Shown here one piece after another: positions 12,231-23,562 of a stretch of DNA of 64,000 nt. The stretch's first letter is position 1. Each line of letters starts with the position of its first letter. This DNA comes from Taenia hydatigena (lineage: Eukaryota > Platyhelminthes > Cestoda > Cyclophyllidea > Taeniidae), in contig JADWOT020000007.1 of NCBI GenBank assembly GCA_036345935.2, forward strand, positions 8,554,163-8,618,162. The letters run 5' to 3'. Under the pieces are notes generated by a model. The model saw only the letters and a program-made list of their open reading frames with translations. It did not search any database and was not told the DNA's origin. Made by a program: the position numbers and the translations under genes.

Positions 12231-14466
12231 CCTTCTTTCTCCTCCTTATCATCCGCCCCCTGCTCACATACTTGCATGGCATCGGTTCTTTCTTTACCAC
12301 TCCCCATATTCTCTCAAGCAATGCCCTTGCATTACGCCCCACCATTCTTGCTTAATGCATTTAATTCATTTTGATGTAAAAGGTGGATATTTGCCTGCAT
12401 TTTATTTCCTTACCCTTGTCTTTTTCCTTTATTGCCTTATGACCGTCTCTTTTCTCTGCCTGTCTCACCTTTTTCTAATCTTTACCACTCCCTACTCCAT
12501 CTTCTGCCAGCACTCTTTCAGGATGTCCCATTCATCTCTTTACCATTCCCATTTTTATGACATTATAATATTGTTGTGCCATAACCTAGAATGGAGTAGC
12601 ACAGTCTACGCTGAAAGTGACTAAATAACACTGTACTGTGTACCAACACTTGCTCTAGTATAGCTTAGCTTGGATCGCCATGCACTGTCCATCTTCATCT
12701 TTTTACTGTCGCTTTAGCATGCTTTAGGTCAACTCGCCTTAGCTCCGTCTCCTACTCGTAAGGCCACTCCCTCACCTCCCCCACCTCGATTTGGGGAGGG
12801 AAAAGTACCAAAACGCCAAACTTGCATCCATTAGAGTAAGAAATACTGGGTTGACAAGTTAAAAGTAAATGAATGGATGGGTCTTAACGCTTGTCAATGC
12901 ATAGAAATGCAGGTGGAATCAACTCACATGTCGCCTAGGTCCCTATGTCCCGTAAATCAACTTTTGGCCCCATAACAAAAGAACGATACAGTCAAAATTA
13001 ATTTCTGCCACGACCAAAGGAAGGAGAAGGTCAGGCAGAGGCCATTACATCACTACGGCAGTGGGATACACACGAAGGGATGAATAGTGCATTGCCTCCA
13101 AAGCAGCCACCATAACACTGCATCATCACTACAGCGCCTCAGTTATGAGCGTTTCAGAAACAATTATCCCAAGAAGCCCCTTAAGAGAGCACCAAAGAAA
13201 GCCAGATGCAAACAATGTAGAGCCCTTTGCACTTTAACTCGCAACTGTGTAAACACAGCAACAACTGCCAAATGAACCGACGAAATAATCTTACGAGCCG
13301 ATAAAATTGGATGGAGTCCAAAATAGCACACGATTTTGGAAGAATAAGGCTTTCTCCGAATTCGCTAGGCATCAAGAAGGAATATGCTCAATTGATGTGC
13401 CAATGCATAGTGCATCAACCGCTGGTATGATTTAGAAAGAAAATAAAACGTTTATTTGGAGGTAAGAATTGCAGTCCACTGCGGATAGCTGCACGAGTTA
13501 TGATGTCGGCTAATGCATCACACTTCTTAACATCTGGTAGGCTTCAGCGATTAACAGCAGCATCAGAACATTGGAGTGGGCACTCTGACAACTCTTAGTC
13601 GTATTAATTGTAAATCCTGTGAGTATATGCACTTCAACGAAAAGCTAAACAAGAGGCACGGTCAAGTTCGAAAGTCAAAAATTCAGCCAGAGGCATGACT
13701 AGAGGCCAATGGACACAAAACGTAGACTCGCTAGGCATTACTGGGTACCAGTAGTGTCACAAACGTTTACTCAAGATCCGTGCAAATAAGTGGGCCACAC
13801 AATAAATAGGTAGGCGAAAAGCAAAGCGTGGTTTTTATCCAATCGGCAGTAGCTGCCGCAGGTACAAAAGGCTGCACCCAATGACGAGAAGGCATGCCTA
13901 ATCAAACTAGATAAATGAAAAATAGAGCAGATAATGTAACGCAAACAAATGTATTATGATTGTGCAGGCTTACAATTTAAGCGAGTTTCTGCCTCGCTAT
14001 ATCCGAACCCTCAACTCACACCAACGACTGGCGCTTTCTGCCCACAACGCCATGAAAGTGAAAATTACCGCATCGCGCTAAAGTCGGTCAGAGAGGGCAT
14101 TAGGCTGGTGTACTGCACCACGTGTTCTCTCGCTTCCGTTTTCAGTGGCAAAGTTCAATGTTCTAGCTCTCCCATCACCTTAGCCAAGAGATTCCAAGCC
14201 GAAAAATGTCTCCGTGCCTGAAGGAACAGATTGAAATATAGAGAAACAATCACAATTGCGGTCAATTTCCATGATAAACTTACTAATCAAATCAGCAGAT
14301 CAACGCCTAGTCTGAGGGTGGTGTGGACTGCCCATTGATATCCCGTTCCCAGCAGAACCTTTACTACCTCGACCTATGCTTTACAAATCACACCTGCCAA
14401 TGTCGCAGAGGAGGCGATTCAATCTATCGATGAAAAAGAGCGTACACAAGCGTTCTTTCGGAAATT
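12231..14466. other. No gene recognised
   Basis: This stretch holds only short frames (up to 90 codons, 13949-14221 plus). A block near 13755-13800 resembles 34555-34600 (TTACTCAAGATCC then CAAATAAGTG), suggesting another dispersed repeat. I see no RNA gene. Confidence 0.5.
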
Positions 14467-14747
14467 ACTGCAACTGCATCCGTGCCAAGTCCCATAGTCA
14501 CGATAGGCTCTGCCTAAATGGATGGTAGAGTAACTTGGATGATCCAAATGACAAAGTATAAATGTGCGAAGACATAGGAAATAAGGATGATTGTGACTTC
14601 TCCTTAAGCATGCATGTTGAAAATGGCAAGGACCAAGCATGCATCAAAACTACTTGCAAAATGGGGTTTGTTCTTACCTGAGAGGGTCGTAAAAGAAGGA
14701 GAAGTTTAGATTTCAAATCTTGTTTCCTTCAATTACCACCGAAGCTT
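14467..14747 (+). repeat. Diverged dispersed repeat A, copy 2
   Basis: Same-orientation partner of 7145-7425. The similarity stops at CCACCGAAG near 14747, just before an unrelated open frame on the minus strand. Confidence 0.65.
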
Positions 14748-14966
14748 ATCTGCTGCACCACCAGAATCAGACACGATCACATTTATCTCCAAATCAGCAC
14801 CATCACGGGTACCAAAAGGACCAATATTTTCGTGGTTTTCCTTATAACTTCCAGTAGCTTGAAATTGTTTACCCGAGATTCCAGCTTTAGTACCATCAGT
14901 AGGGAGTAATGCACACACGCAGACAAAACACAAACATCCAAAGTAGTCTTCCAATTGACAAATCAT
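14733..14966 (-). CDS. Unrecognised 77-codon open frame
   Basis: The frame contains a polar, Gly/Asp-rich stretch (LPTDGTKAGISGKQFQATGS, later SDSGGAADK) that looks more like real protein than most frames here. No family is recognised, no splice sites were established and its 3' end abuts repeat A. It may be an exon or chance. Confidence 0.15.
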   Translation of the reverse strand: MICQLEDYFGCLCFVCVCALLPTDGTKAGISGKQFQATGSYKENHENIGPFGTRDGADLEINVIVSDSGGAADKLRW

Positions 14967-15045
14967 TTTATTCGTGTAAGATTAAAGTCATTTTGCAAAA
15001 AATTTTGCAAGAATAACAAAGCTGCGCAAATTTAAGCGCACCTAT

Positions 15046-15203
15046 GTAGTACTTTGTTTGTTAGAACTGCCGGTTTCTGTCAAGGACACAGACGTGGCCT
15101 CCGGGCCATGCCAGCAGTCTATTTCCATCTGTCCGGTGAATATATGCATTCTACCCTGCCACTTTGCCTTCTTTTGCCTTAAGGGAGCCTCGAGACGCTA
15201 CAC
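15046..15203 (+). repeat. Local direct repeat E, copy 1
   Basis: About 158 bp align with 15452-15634, 400 bp downstream in the same orientation. Shared landmarks are CTTTGTTTGTT, GGACCATGCCAGC (GGGCCATGCCAGC in this copy), CATTCTACC / TATTCTACC and CTTCTTTTGCCTT. The copies differ by many substitutions and small indels. Confidence 0.7.
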
Positions 15204-15451
15204 CTATATCTGAATTACTTTTAAACAAGCAGTTGCATGTATATCTATAATCAATATTCAAAAATTTATGGAAGCGATTATTTAGCGCCATTATGCATGT
15301 TTGATTGAAAAGGAAAAAATACCTTAATATGGTATTTTTTGTTTTAAAATGAGGCTTAAACAAAAATCTTAAAGTCGAACAGAGAAACATAAGCCATTAT
15401 TTGCCACTATGATGTCGCGAAACTCCCTTGTACACAAACGATGGAATAGCT

Positions 15452-15634
15452 GTAATGCTTTGTTTGTTTGGACTACCAGTTTTGGTCAGAGTAACGGAAG
15501 TGGTCATATTGCCCTAACTGCGTAGACTTGCCTCTGGACCATGCCAGCGGATTATTTCCCCTGCTTACTGATTATATGTATTCTACCCCAATATCCTACC
15601 TTCTTTTGCCTTCAAAGGAGACTCGGGATGCTAC
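15452..15634 (+). repeat. Local direct repeat E, copy 2
   Basis: Partner of 15046-15203, with the same block order and an extra insertion of about 25 bp in the first half. Confidence 0.7.
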
Positions 15635-15639
15635 AACAG

Positions 15640-16876
15640 ACCTCATGCAGAATATTGGCATTGGGCATACGAAAAAGACACAGTTTGGCATAACAGGAAA
15701 GCTGCGACCTTACTTATTAAAAAACAACTTGATTATCGCACTTTTTACATCTCGAGTTGCCCCTGGAGCCTTATAGCCAAACATATAGCGCCAATAAATG
15801 GAAGAAGTATCTGCATACATTATAGGGCAACGAAACGATTACCAAATCACTACTCGTTACATTATTGGCATAAGCAAATAAACTGTCAAGCTATGAAAGT
15901 GTTTTGGCAGTTATAACTAGCGCAGAGACACTCAGAGATCTCTCTGTATCATCACAGAAAGTAGCAGCAGCAAAATTGTCTTTGTTCTGACAAAAATAGG
16001 TAAATAATTCTAAAGTTCTTCCTTTATGACTACATCTCAAGAAGTGTTCGCTACTTTAAACAAACAATCTTCCGCAAACCAACTCGCTTGCACTCCGACA
16101 AATGAAGCGCATCCACTATGAAGATATCGACATTATGGCCTTTGCACAATTCCATGCCCACAAATAGTGAGCTGATTAATGGACAAGATATAACCTTACC
16201 GATCCAGTTTGGGTAGCACAGCCTGTGGTCTGAACCTGCGTACGTTGATTTGAATGATTAAGTGGCAAAGCAAGTCCCCATCCCTCCATTGACTGTGTAT
16301 CATTTTGTCACTTACCCAACGAAAACATTGGTTTCAAATATTGTTTTCCTGCATTTGCTTTCCATATTAGGACGCACAATACAAGCAAAACTGTAAATTT
16401 ACAATCATCTTTCTTAAATTTGGGCAAATATTTTGGAAATAGGCGACATAATTTTTACTAAACAGCGAAGTGTTTTAATGAGGATCTAATAAAATATCAA
16501 AGTATTGTGAGCTGAATAAAATGTAAATGCAAGTTCTTCGCGGCCATCCATGGATTGCGTTTCGTGTGATAATCGAAGACGTGGAAAGTGGCGTTTATTG
16601 CAAGATTTCCCGTGCCTGTTTCTTTAAACCATTTTGTGGCATTGCGTCCACAGCTGGATTGGGTGAGTTACATCTGGGTTCCTTTGGTGAGTTGGTTGCT
16701 TTCCTATTTGAAAATGTAAATCTTAGTATGACGTTTTTCTTAGTCCAATGCTACCTGATCGAATGCGTCAAAGAACTCATCCACTAGCTCGCAAAATTAA
16801 ACGTGAAACATTGGAGAGCGAACATACGTTATGGCATGCTAACGGGAAAATCGACCAGAGTGGCGCTATTTGAAAT
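15640..16876. other. No gene recognised
   Basis: Only short frames are present (16527-16787, 86 codons, the longest). I see no motif, RNA gene or repeat that I can support. Confidence 0.5.
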
Positions 16877-16938
16877 GTGCCCCACGTAGTTGGTCAGCGC
16901 GCCAGACAGTCTGAAGGTTGCAAGCTCAGTCCCACTTT
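16877..16938 (+). pseudogene. tRNA-like fragment (Met/Trp type)
   Basis: The stretch TAGTTGGTCAGCGCG resembles a tRNA D-arm with box A, followed by CTGAAGGTTGC, like the region after the anticodon stem in tRNA-Met or tRNA-Trp. The anticodon arm is largely deleted and the T-arm is degraded (GCAAGCTCAGTCCCAC). This is a pseudogene or the head of a tRNA-derived SINE. Confidence 0.45.
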
Positions 16939-16988
16939 ACACACTCTTTATTTTTTAGAGTACCAAATTAAGACATCGACGGTGCCAT

Positions 16989-17062
16989 GTCGCGATGGCC
17001 GAGTGGTTAAGGCGATGGACTCGAAATCTATTGGAGATTCCTCTGCGATTTCCTGCTTAGTT
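16989..17062 (+). pseudogene. tRNA-Ser(CGA) pseudogene lacking half of the T-arm
   Basis: The 5' half, from GTCGCGATGGCCGAGTGG through the D-loop and an anticodon loop reading CTCGAAA (anticodon CGA), matches eukaryotic tRNA-Ser very closely. After the variable arm the bases expected for the 5' side of the T-arm (the GGTTCGA box B) are missing: CTCTGCG runs directly into ATTTCCTGC. Box B loss should abolish transcription by RNA polymerase III. A second tRNA-like fragment lies 50 bp upstream. Confidence 0.8.
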
Positions 17063-18738
17063 TGTTTTTATGTCGATTCCGTTTCCTATCCTCAGCTTTC
17101 ACTGAAGCCGGCAAGATCGATTTTCCAGTCAGGCATGGGAGCTTACGAGGGGTGACACAGCCAGAGGCATATTTATCCCTACGGCGACTTGTTTCCAACT
17201 AAATTTGGCCAGTGTTTAGTGGCAGACGCTACTTTTGAACATTGGATACGAGCCAGTAACTTGGATTTCACTCTTTTACCTACGTTTCATGTTCTTGCCT
17301 TTCCCCTACGGTCGTATGGTGCTCGCTAGGAAAGCATGCAAAGAAGTGTGCTTGAAGTGATGTACTTGATCTCTTGGAAAATGAGTATGTAACCTACGGC
17401 TTAGTATGAGCTGGTGGATAGTAGTTCGTAAACAGTAATGTTGGTAATTGCCGGCAAACTCAGTTACCTGGGTAAAGCTAAATAAGGCACAGATAATTTT
17501 TGGCGATGAATATCCTCGTTAACGTAAGATTAGAGGTGTCATAACAGTTAATCAGATCACTTTTAGAAGTTTCGCACTATAAATGGAATTCTTCGCGACA
17601 TCTCAGATTACACCAACACTGCCTCCCTGTTATCTCCAAGTTATGGCACCAATGGTCCATTTCTATGCCTTGACTAGGTTTTGACGTATAGCATGAAGAA
17701 AGGTATTGCGTAACAACTACCTGGATGCGGTTGGATGGATCAGGGATGCGGCAAGGGTAATGGTGAATTTTTCGGTCTCTGGGCGAGTGGCGGAACCGGC
17801 ATCGTATGCAGTTTGAGCTCGTAGGAGCACGTGCTGCATCGCATCGGTTTGGTGGTGGCACTTAATTACTTCCAACTCACTTGACATCACTCTTCCTAAT
17901 TCCCACATAACTCATTATTTTGCCCATAAATTACAGCCTTCCTTCTTATTTTTTTGCTCCCCATAATATCTATTCCCTGTTTAACATTCAGAGTGCCCTT
18001 CTCAACTGTTCACTTACTTCGTTTATTCACCATTCATGGAAATGTTCGCACACTGCGTTCAGACCTCACATTATTTCCACAATTAATTCAATTGTTCCGT
18101 TCCTACTTGTCGATTATCCCTAGCATTTCTTTGCCGATTTTGTAAGCAAAAAAATGTTTGAATGATTTTAACGTTTTCAAAGCAAAAAGACGTTGCCTAT
18201 TCAACTTGTGCAGACCGACCGTACTCTTAGATTTGTTGCTTACATCCAAATACTTTTTGATTTCTTTTGCCACTGTTAGTTCCGTGCCGTCGAGGAGACG
18301 CCTTTTTTGTATGGATGCACCACTTTGGCCGTGCATGCTTTGTTGGAGACTGCTAACAAAGGTTGGCATGCTTTGAACTTGTTATGCACAATTTCTGCAC
18401 CCATCACTGTGACAACCCGAAGTCTCATGTAGCCGCGCTGACAAGGATAGGCATCCTCCTGTGGCATTTGCTAGCTAATCGATGCTGGCGTCCATTGGTG
18501 AAGTTCAAATTTCACCTGAGACCAATCGTATTAGCATGCATTAATTGGTGAACACGATTGACATGTGCATTTGTTTGTTTCCAGTGTTTTCTGGACGAAA
18601 ACGTAAATGCGTCACCATACCTCGCCGACTGCTGCTCCAATTTTGGATGGGTATTACCACTCATCACAATGTCGAGGGATAGTCAGCCTAAAAATGCCCC
18701 TTTCAACGACTCTAGGTAACCACGGCGGTAGAGCTGCT
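17063..18738. other. No gene recognised
   Basis: Short frames on both strands without recognisable motifs. No repeat or RNA gene is supported. Confidence 0.5.
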
Positions 18739-18811
18739 CATCCTGGGTGGGACTCGAACCCACAATCTTCGGCTCCGGAAACCGACGCCTTATTTATTGG
18801 GCCACGAAACC
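18739..18811 (-). tRNA. tRNA-Arg(CCG)-like gene with mismatched acceptor stem
   Basis: Read on the minus strand this has a D-arm TGGCCCAATAAATAAGGCG, an anticodon arm with loop TTCCGGA (anticodon CCG), and a perfect T-arm GTGGG-TTCGAGT-CCCAC. The 5' acceptor strand GGTTTCG does not pair properly with the 3' strand CCAGGAT, so the mature tRNA would not fold. It is either a pseudogene or a chimera whose 3' end was replaced. It sits 52 bp from the intact tRNA-Pro on the opposite strand. Confidence 0.55.
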
Positions 18812-18862
18812 CAGCTTGTAAAAAGACTTAAGTATATTGTTAATCTAGGACGCTTTGCGCGC

Positions 18863-18934
18863 GGCTCAGTGATCTAGAGGTATGATTCTCTCTTTGGGTG
18901 CGAGAGGTCCTGGGTTCAAATCCCGGCTGAGCCC
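18863..18934 (+). tRNA. tRNA-Pro(UGG)
   Basis: A complete 72-nt cloverleaf can be drawn: acceptor GGCTCAG pairs perfectly with CTGAGCC, the D-arm carries box A (TGATCTAGAGG), the anticodon loop is TTTGGGT (anticodon TGG), and the T-arm is CTGGG-TTCAAAT-CCCGG with one wobble pair. It has no intron. The tRNA delivers proline at CCN codons. A canonical T4 terminator is not visible in the next 70 or so bases, which is unusual, but the folded body is intact and I expect it to be functional. Confidence 0.93.
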
Positions 18935-19063
18935 GCTGCCTGCGGCGCCTAAAGTAGGTCGACACCATCATTTGCTTCACTGTTTACCTAAACAGTGCTA
19001 GTACTGTTTCTCAAGGTCATTTCTCGAGAACAGGTTTAACTAGCTTACTGGTGCATTGTCCAG

Positions 19064-19127
19064 CTTGTCTGGATTTCCCTAAGATTAAGGGCGACCATGC
19101 ATTTGAAGCCGAGTACCAATCGCAATT
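19064..19127 (+). repeat. Short dispersed repeat F, copy 1
   Basis: About 64 bp (TGGATTTCCCTAAGATTAAG, then GGGCGACCATGC and GAAGCCGAGT) match 28335-28396 closely in the same orientation. It is more conserved than the other repeat pairs in the window. Confidence 0.75.
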
Positions 19128-20139
19128 CTGCTATATTAGAGCGCATCAGGCTCAACGCATCAAAGTATAATTTGTAAGCCTTACTTGTGCTACTTGCATT
19201 TCCAATCGAGTGCAAACTGTAACAAAATGGAAGCATGATGGGACGCTGCATGAGTAAGTTCTATAATTTAAATTAAATGATGAGTTTCAGCGACTTCTAA
19301 AATGCCATTTAGGGAGGAAATAAGTGTGACAAAGCTTTATTTAGTGGCGGACCGGCTTACCAATTTATGGTCGTGGTTACACCGCAAAGGTCAAAGCATC
19401 CTCCTCAGGTAGGCATTGACAAACAGCTGGATGGAGTAAATGATAGGCAGGAAGATGAAATGTGGGATGTGATGAAATGCGAAAAAGGGCACGTTTGATA
19501 ACTCGTCGCGTGACTTACGTGTCATTTGCCTTTGTGTCTCTCCCTTTTGGATGATTTTCCTTCATCACTAAAAATCAGAGTGCAACTTTATATTGTGATA
19601 CCAAATTTCTAAGTTGCCTACGAATAGCCCAAAAGCGCTGCTGCCTTACTTAAATTGGTTTCTTGTGTGTCCAGCATTGCTTATCGCCCTTTGTTCACCA
19701 AACCTAGGAGTACATATTGTTTGTAACAAACAATAGATCGTCATTCTTGGAACCGAACAGCCTTTGCATACCACTAGAGAGCTGGATTTTGACTGCTGTG
19801 GGGAAAGTAGTTGACAGTGATGGTGAGTTCTTTAAGCCGTAGGCCGATTAAGGTAGGTGATCAAATAGGAGGAAAATTTTTTATGAAGGCTATAACACTT
19901 CATATAGTGAGGCATTTGATATGGTTGGATAAGCATGAGAGGAGGGAGTTTCCCAGGAAACTTGACCAAATGGTAACTTCTTATCACTGGTTTTTATTCT
20001 CATTTAAAAGCGTCAAGGATGTCGTTTGTTGGCGGCACCTCGGTTAGTCTGTTGCAATGATCACATCCATCAATATACGTTTGGGTTCCATTTATTGAAA
20101 ATGGTTTTTTAGCCGTTTAGCAGAAGGGAAAGGTGACAA
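19128..20139. other. No gene recognised
   Basis: A 78-codon frame at 19811-20047 has no recognisable product. Nothing else is supported. Confidence 0.45.
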
Positions 20140-20797
20140 TTTGTAAGTGGGATATTCAAACGCATGATGAGAGGTCGTTTGAGTGGCATGCTTGCAAGTG
20201 TGTCAGCTGGTGGTGGAGTCGTCTAGCCTCTCCTTTGGATGTAGCCTTGTATGCGTATGACCACGGGAGACCACCTGAGATTTCTTCAGCATAAGAAATG
20301 ATGACTGAGCCAACAGCGATTAGTGCATTGTCTGCAAAATGAAAACTCGCTTTGAAGAAAAGATTCTTGGATAAACGTGGTTGATGGGTAGCAGATAGAA
20401 TTTAATCCATATTTACCTCAAACTCACCTGCTCCGCGTCTATTGACCTGATTAATTCAGATTAACTGCTGGGTTCCTGAATCCACACAACTGCAATGGGA
20501 TGTATGATGCGCGAGATCACTTCTCGGACTTTTTCCACTCCATTTAGTCACGATAATGCAGACACCTACGATTATTATTATTATTATTTCCAATGTTTTT
20601 AACGCAATAAGTAGCGTTCTTTTACATTAAAGTGCACATCGCAATCATAAGTAGTTGTAGAATTTGCTGTTTAAGGGATGGGCTTAACGCACGCCCTAAG
20701 CGACTGATTTGCTTGCTCCCTATCCAACTGCTTCACTCAAAACACATTACTGTTTTCAATGGTGCTACTTGATTGACTTCAGTAGCACTTCACTGTC
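20140..20797 (+). repeat. Diverged dispersed repeat B, copy 1
   Basis: About 650 bp align with 32702-33374 in the same orientation. The strongest shared block is TCCACTCCATTTAGTCACGA followed by TAATGCAGA, and the pair also shares GCATGATGAG, AAAGTGCACATC and a TGCTACTT(G/A)ATTGAC end. This copy contains an (ATT)n run at about 20571-20588 that the other lacks. The element family is unknown. Confidence 0.75.
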
Positions 20798-22836
20798 AGT
20801 GGTCTTTTCGGCAATTTTCATTGTGCTTCGCCTTCCGTTTCTTTGTCCCATACGTGCTAGTTGCACTTAGGTGACCGCTAAACCCTGCCACGACTGCAAT
20901 TAAGATCTACAATCTGTTGAGGTAACAATGCAACCAATTGCCTAGAAGTAGTAGTGAAATTGTAAGCAGGCCTGTTTGATCTACCGGATTAGCCATACCC
21001 TCGCGACGCGAACATGATAAAGCCCTGCAACCACCTAATTAAGAGTTGTTTAGTTCACCAGTTAGCTTGAAAATTATCAAACAGCTCCTATCAACTAAGG
21101 TCTGCTTTCTCGCTGCATGCATTCTCCAGTTTAAATCGGCTGTCCCTGAACCGCTTTTGCATTTTTCTCAAACTAATTACACTGTAATCGCAGGATTAAG
21201 AGCGAATTATTGTCAGATGACATAGAACTGCACAAGTCGGGTTTGATTGGATGAATAAACGGAAACACGCTCTGAAAGGGTTGACACTACGAATCTGGCT
21301 CCGTGACTAGCCCATGAAACCGAATTTCCCGTTACCAATTGTACATATCCCTGAATTGGACTGCATGCAGAAATTGTTGCACACTATAGACGATTATTGC
21401 TTGCTCCTTCTTTTTATCTTACTCTAGAGGTGACAGATTTAATGCGACAAGCTTTAATGTCCTCTGAAATCGTTTTGTCAGGATAGTGCGCCAAGCCTCT
21501 CTCAACACTTTTCGGAGAAGAAGTTTGCCATCATACTTGTCTTTGTTTGGTCTTTGATGCGTACAGCTTTTATTTTCGGAAGGAAAGGTGAACCGCCTGA
21601 TTAAAGGAATGATTAAGGAAATTTCAGAAGTCAGTGAACATGCACGTCAACTGCAGAACGCAGGTCCACATATCACCCTATTCTAACCATTTTGTATTCT
21701 TAAAGCTATTTGATTTCAATTGCTCCTCTAGATTTAGCATAAATAAATAGCGAGACGATAACTTCCGGAATTTTAAATGAACCTACTGAATTTTAAATTA
21801 TATGCCAATAACTTTGTCTTCCATTCCTAAATCAGCTGTGTGCGAGTCAGTGAATGATGACCCAAACAGTCGACCTGATGCCTCGCTCTCTATCTTCAAT
21901 CCTGAGATATAGCTAAACAATAGTTACACATTGCTAATAAATTGGCATTAACCTTCCGGCTATCCTCTTTCTAGGCATGTCAAAATTGTCTAGACTGTAA
22001 AGGCACCGTTAATCCTCTTCATTGCCTCCCAGAAGACTATTCATTACACTTTTCAAGCGTTTTTCAAAATTGGCGATTTTACCATGGGCGCAGCGACAGA
22101 TCTGCACAGTGTCGATTTACTTAACAAAGCCTCTGGCAGTATGGGTCAAACAAGGCTAATGGCAGCTCTGTGCATTTAGGATAATCCGCTTTAGAGCTAT
22201 GCAATAGAATGCCAACCTCACAATCTGTGTCGGTTTGGCCGCCATTTTCAATAATATGCACATCTGCTCTCGATTAGTCTTGTCATCCATCTCTTCATTA
22301 TTAACAAACTTTTATACCGACTCTACCACGTCGCATGTCACAGGGTGCACCAGTGTTTCAATTGGCCGTTCTTCAATTACCACATTCCAGATACCGGTAG
22401 GATGTTCATTAGAGATCCCAGATAAGGAACACGATAATGTCATAAAAATGCATGAACGCGTAAATTACTTTGTAAGGTGGGCTGCTTGGACCTCTACATA
22501 TTCTTTCAAACACTTCTAAGTAGTACTTAAGAATTTTAGTCAGCCGAGAAACCTTGCCGATTGGCTAGATGATAGAGGTGATTAAAACTGGCTGGCGACC
22601 TCTTTTCACATGGGCGACATTTAATTTGAGTAGGTTGCCTCAGGTTTTGCGTAGTCATGTCTCAGGTAGGTCTAAATTATTCCACATCACCGAATCCTTT
22701 TGACGCGCATATTCTCTGCGAATGTCACCAAAAGTCACCTTTAAGAGCACTTTTCAGGAGGAATCAGCTAATCCATTACCGGATCAAGACCCCTGACCCA
22801 AGTTCTTGGTAGCAATGACAGTGCAAATTACATGAA
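20798..22836. other. No gene recognised
   Basis: The longest frame is 94 codons (22235-22519 plus). No motif, RNA gene or repeat was supported in these 2 kb. Confidence 0.5.
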
Positions 22837-23562
22837 ATGGGTGGATGGGAACCTTGTTTGATGCTTTTTGAGAGAGTGTTCCGGACCAGGCCCCATGTTT
22901 TGACTGATGCATCACGTTATTACAACAAAATAGAAGACTTCTTTTATGAGCTTGCGTCGATGGATTTCCCTGCTGATGTGCATACCTCCATAAGCTGTAT
23001 AATCACCAGGCCATGTCACTGCACAAGATCATCGCAATACAGGACGACACGATACAAATGCGATTTTCCATTATCACATTCGTCTCCCTCGATTCGTCTC
23101 TGGTTGGACGTGTCATCGGATATTTCGAACTTTTCAAACCAGTGGAATCAATGTCTGAGGACAGCAGGCGGTGCTGTGGTGGACATATGTGAGCGGTGTG
23201 AAGGAGTTGGAGAAGGGGAGGGAAGGATGAAGCTGAGCGATTATGACTGTGTCATTTTATACCTTGATTACCCGGACCTCAAAAATCGTAATTATGAACA
23301 CCCAATTTGCCTCGGTGATATTCTTACACCTGAGCAAATATTTGTCGTGACAGGCATGATGTGGCAAAGGATAGATCCCTATCCAAATGTGGATTTCATG
23401 CAGAAGACGTTTCAGGCCTTGGGTGGTTTCCACTTTCCCCTTTATTCCAAGTTGCCCCACAGTTGGCGCATTTGGTGTAATAGGCGCCAAAATAATTCGT
23501 TTATCAATTTTGTGGAGGTAATACGCTGGGCTTGTCTCCATGTCATATGGAGTAGAACTTAA
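22837..23562 (+). CDS. Longest open frame in the window (241 codons), doubtful
   Basis: The predicted protein is soluble, with no signal peptide or membrane segment and no motif I recognise. Its last 90 or so codons overlap repeat C and have a partner frame at 42471-42734 with about 45% matching residues and two in-frame 3-bp length differences. However, when I counted mismatches over 54 aligned codons they were spread evenly over codon positions (about 15, 14 and 17), not concentrated at the third. That argues against recent selection for protein. The first 130 codons have no partner. It may be a non-coding frame kept open by chance. Confidence 0.2.
   Translation: MGGWEPCLMLFERVFRTRPHVLTDASRYYNKIEDFFYELASMDFPADVHTSISCIITRPCHCTRSSQYRTTRYKCDFPLSHSSPSIRLWLDVSSDISNFSNQWNQCLRTAGGAVVDICERCEGVGEGEGRMKLSDYDCVILYLDYPDLKNRNYEHPICLGDILTPEQIFVVTGMMWQRIDPYPNVDFMQKTFQALGGFHFPLYSKLPHSWRIWCNRRQNNSFINFVEVIRWACLHVIWSRT

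Noticed and set aside
19810..19900. Possible spliced-leader RNA (ATG followed by GTGAGT, then an AATTTTTT-like Sm site)
   Set aside because: No matching leader-length conserved sequence, stem-loops or second copy; both short motifs are common by chance.
22837..23562. Treating the 241-codon frame as a real conserved gene
   Set aside because: Its only partner (42471-42734) differs evenly at all three codon positions, and similarity continues into clearly non-coding DNA. It is better explained as part of repeat C.
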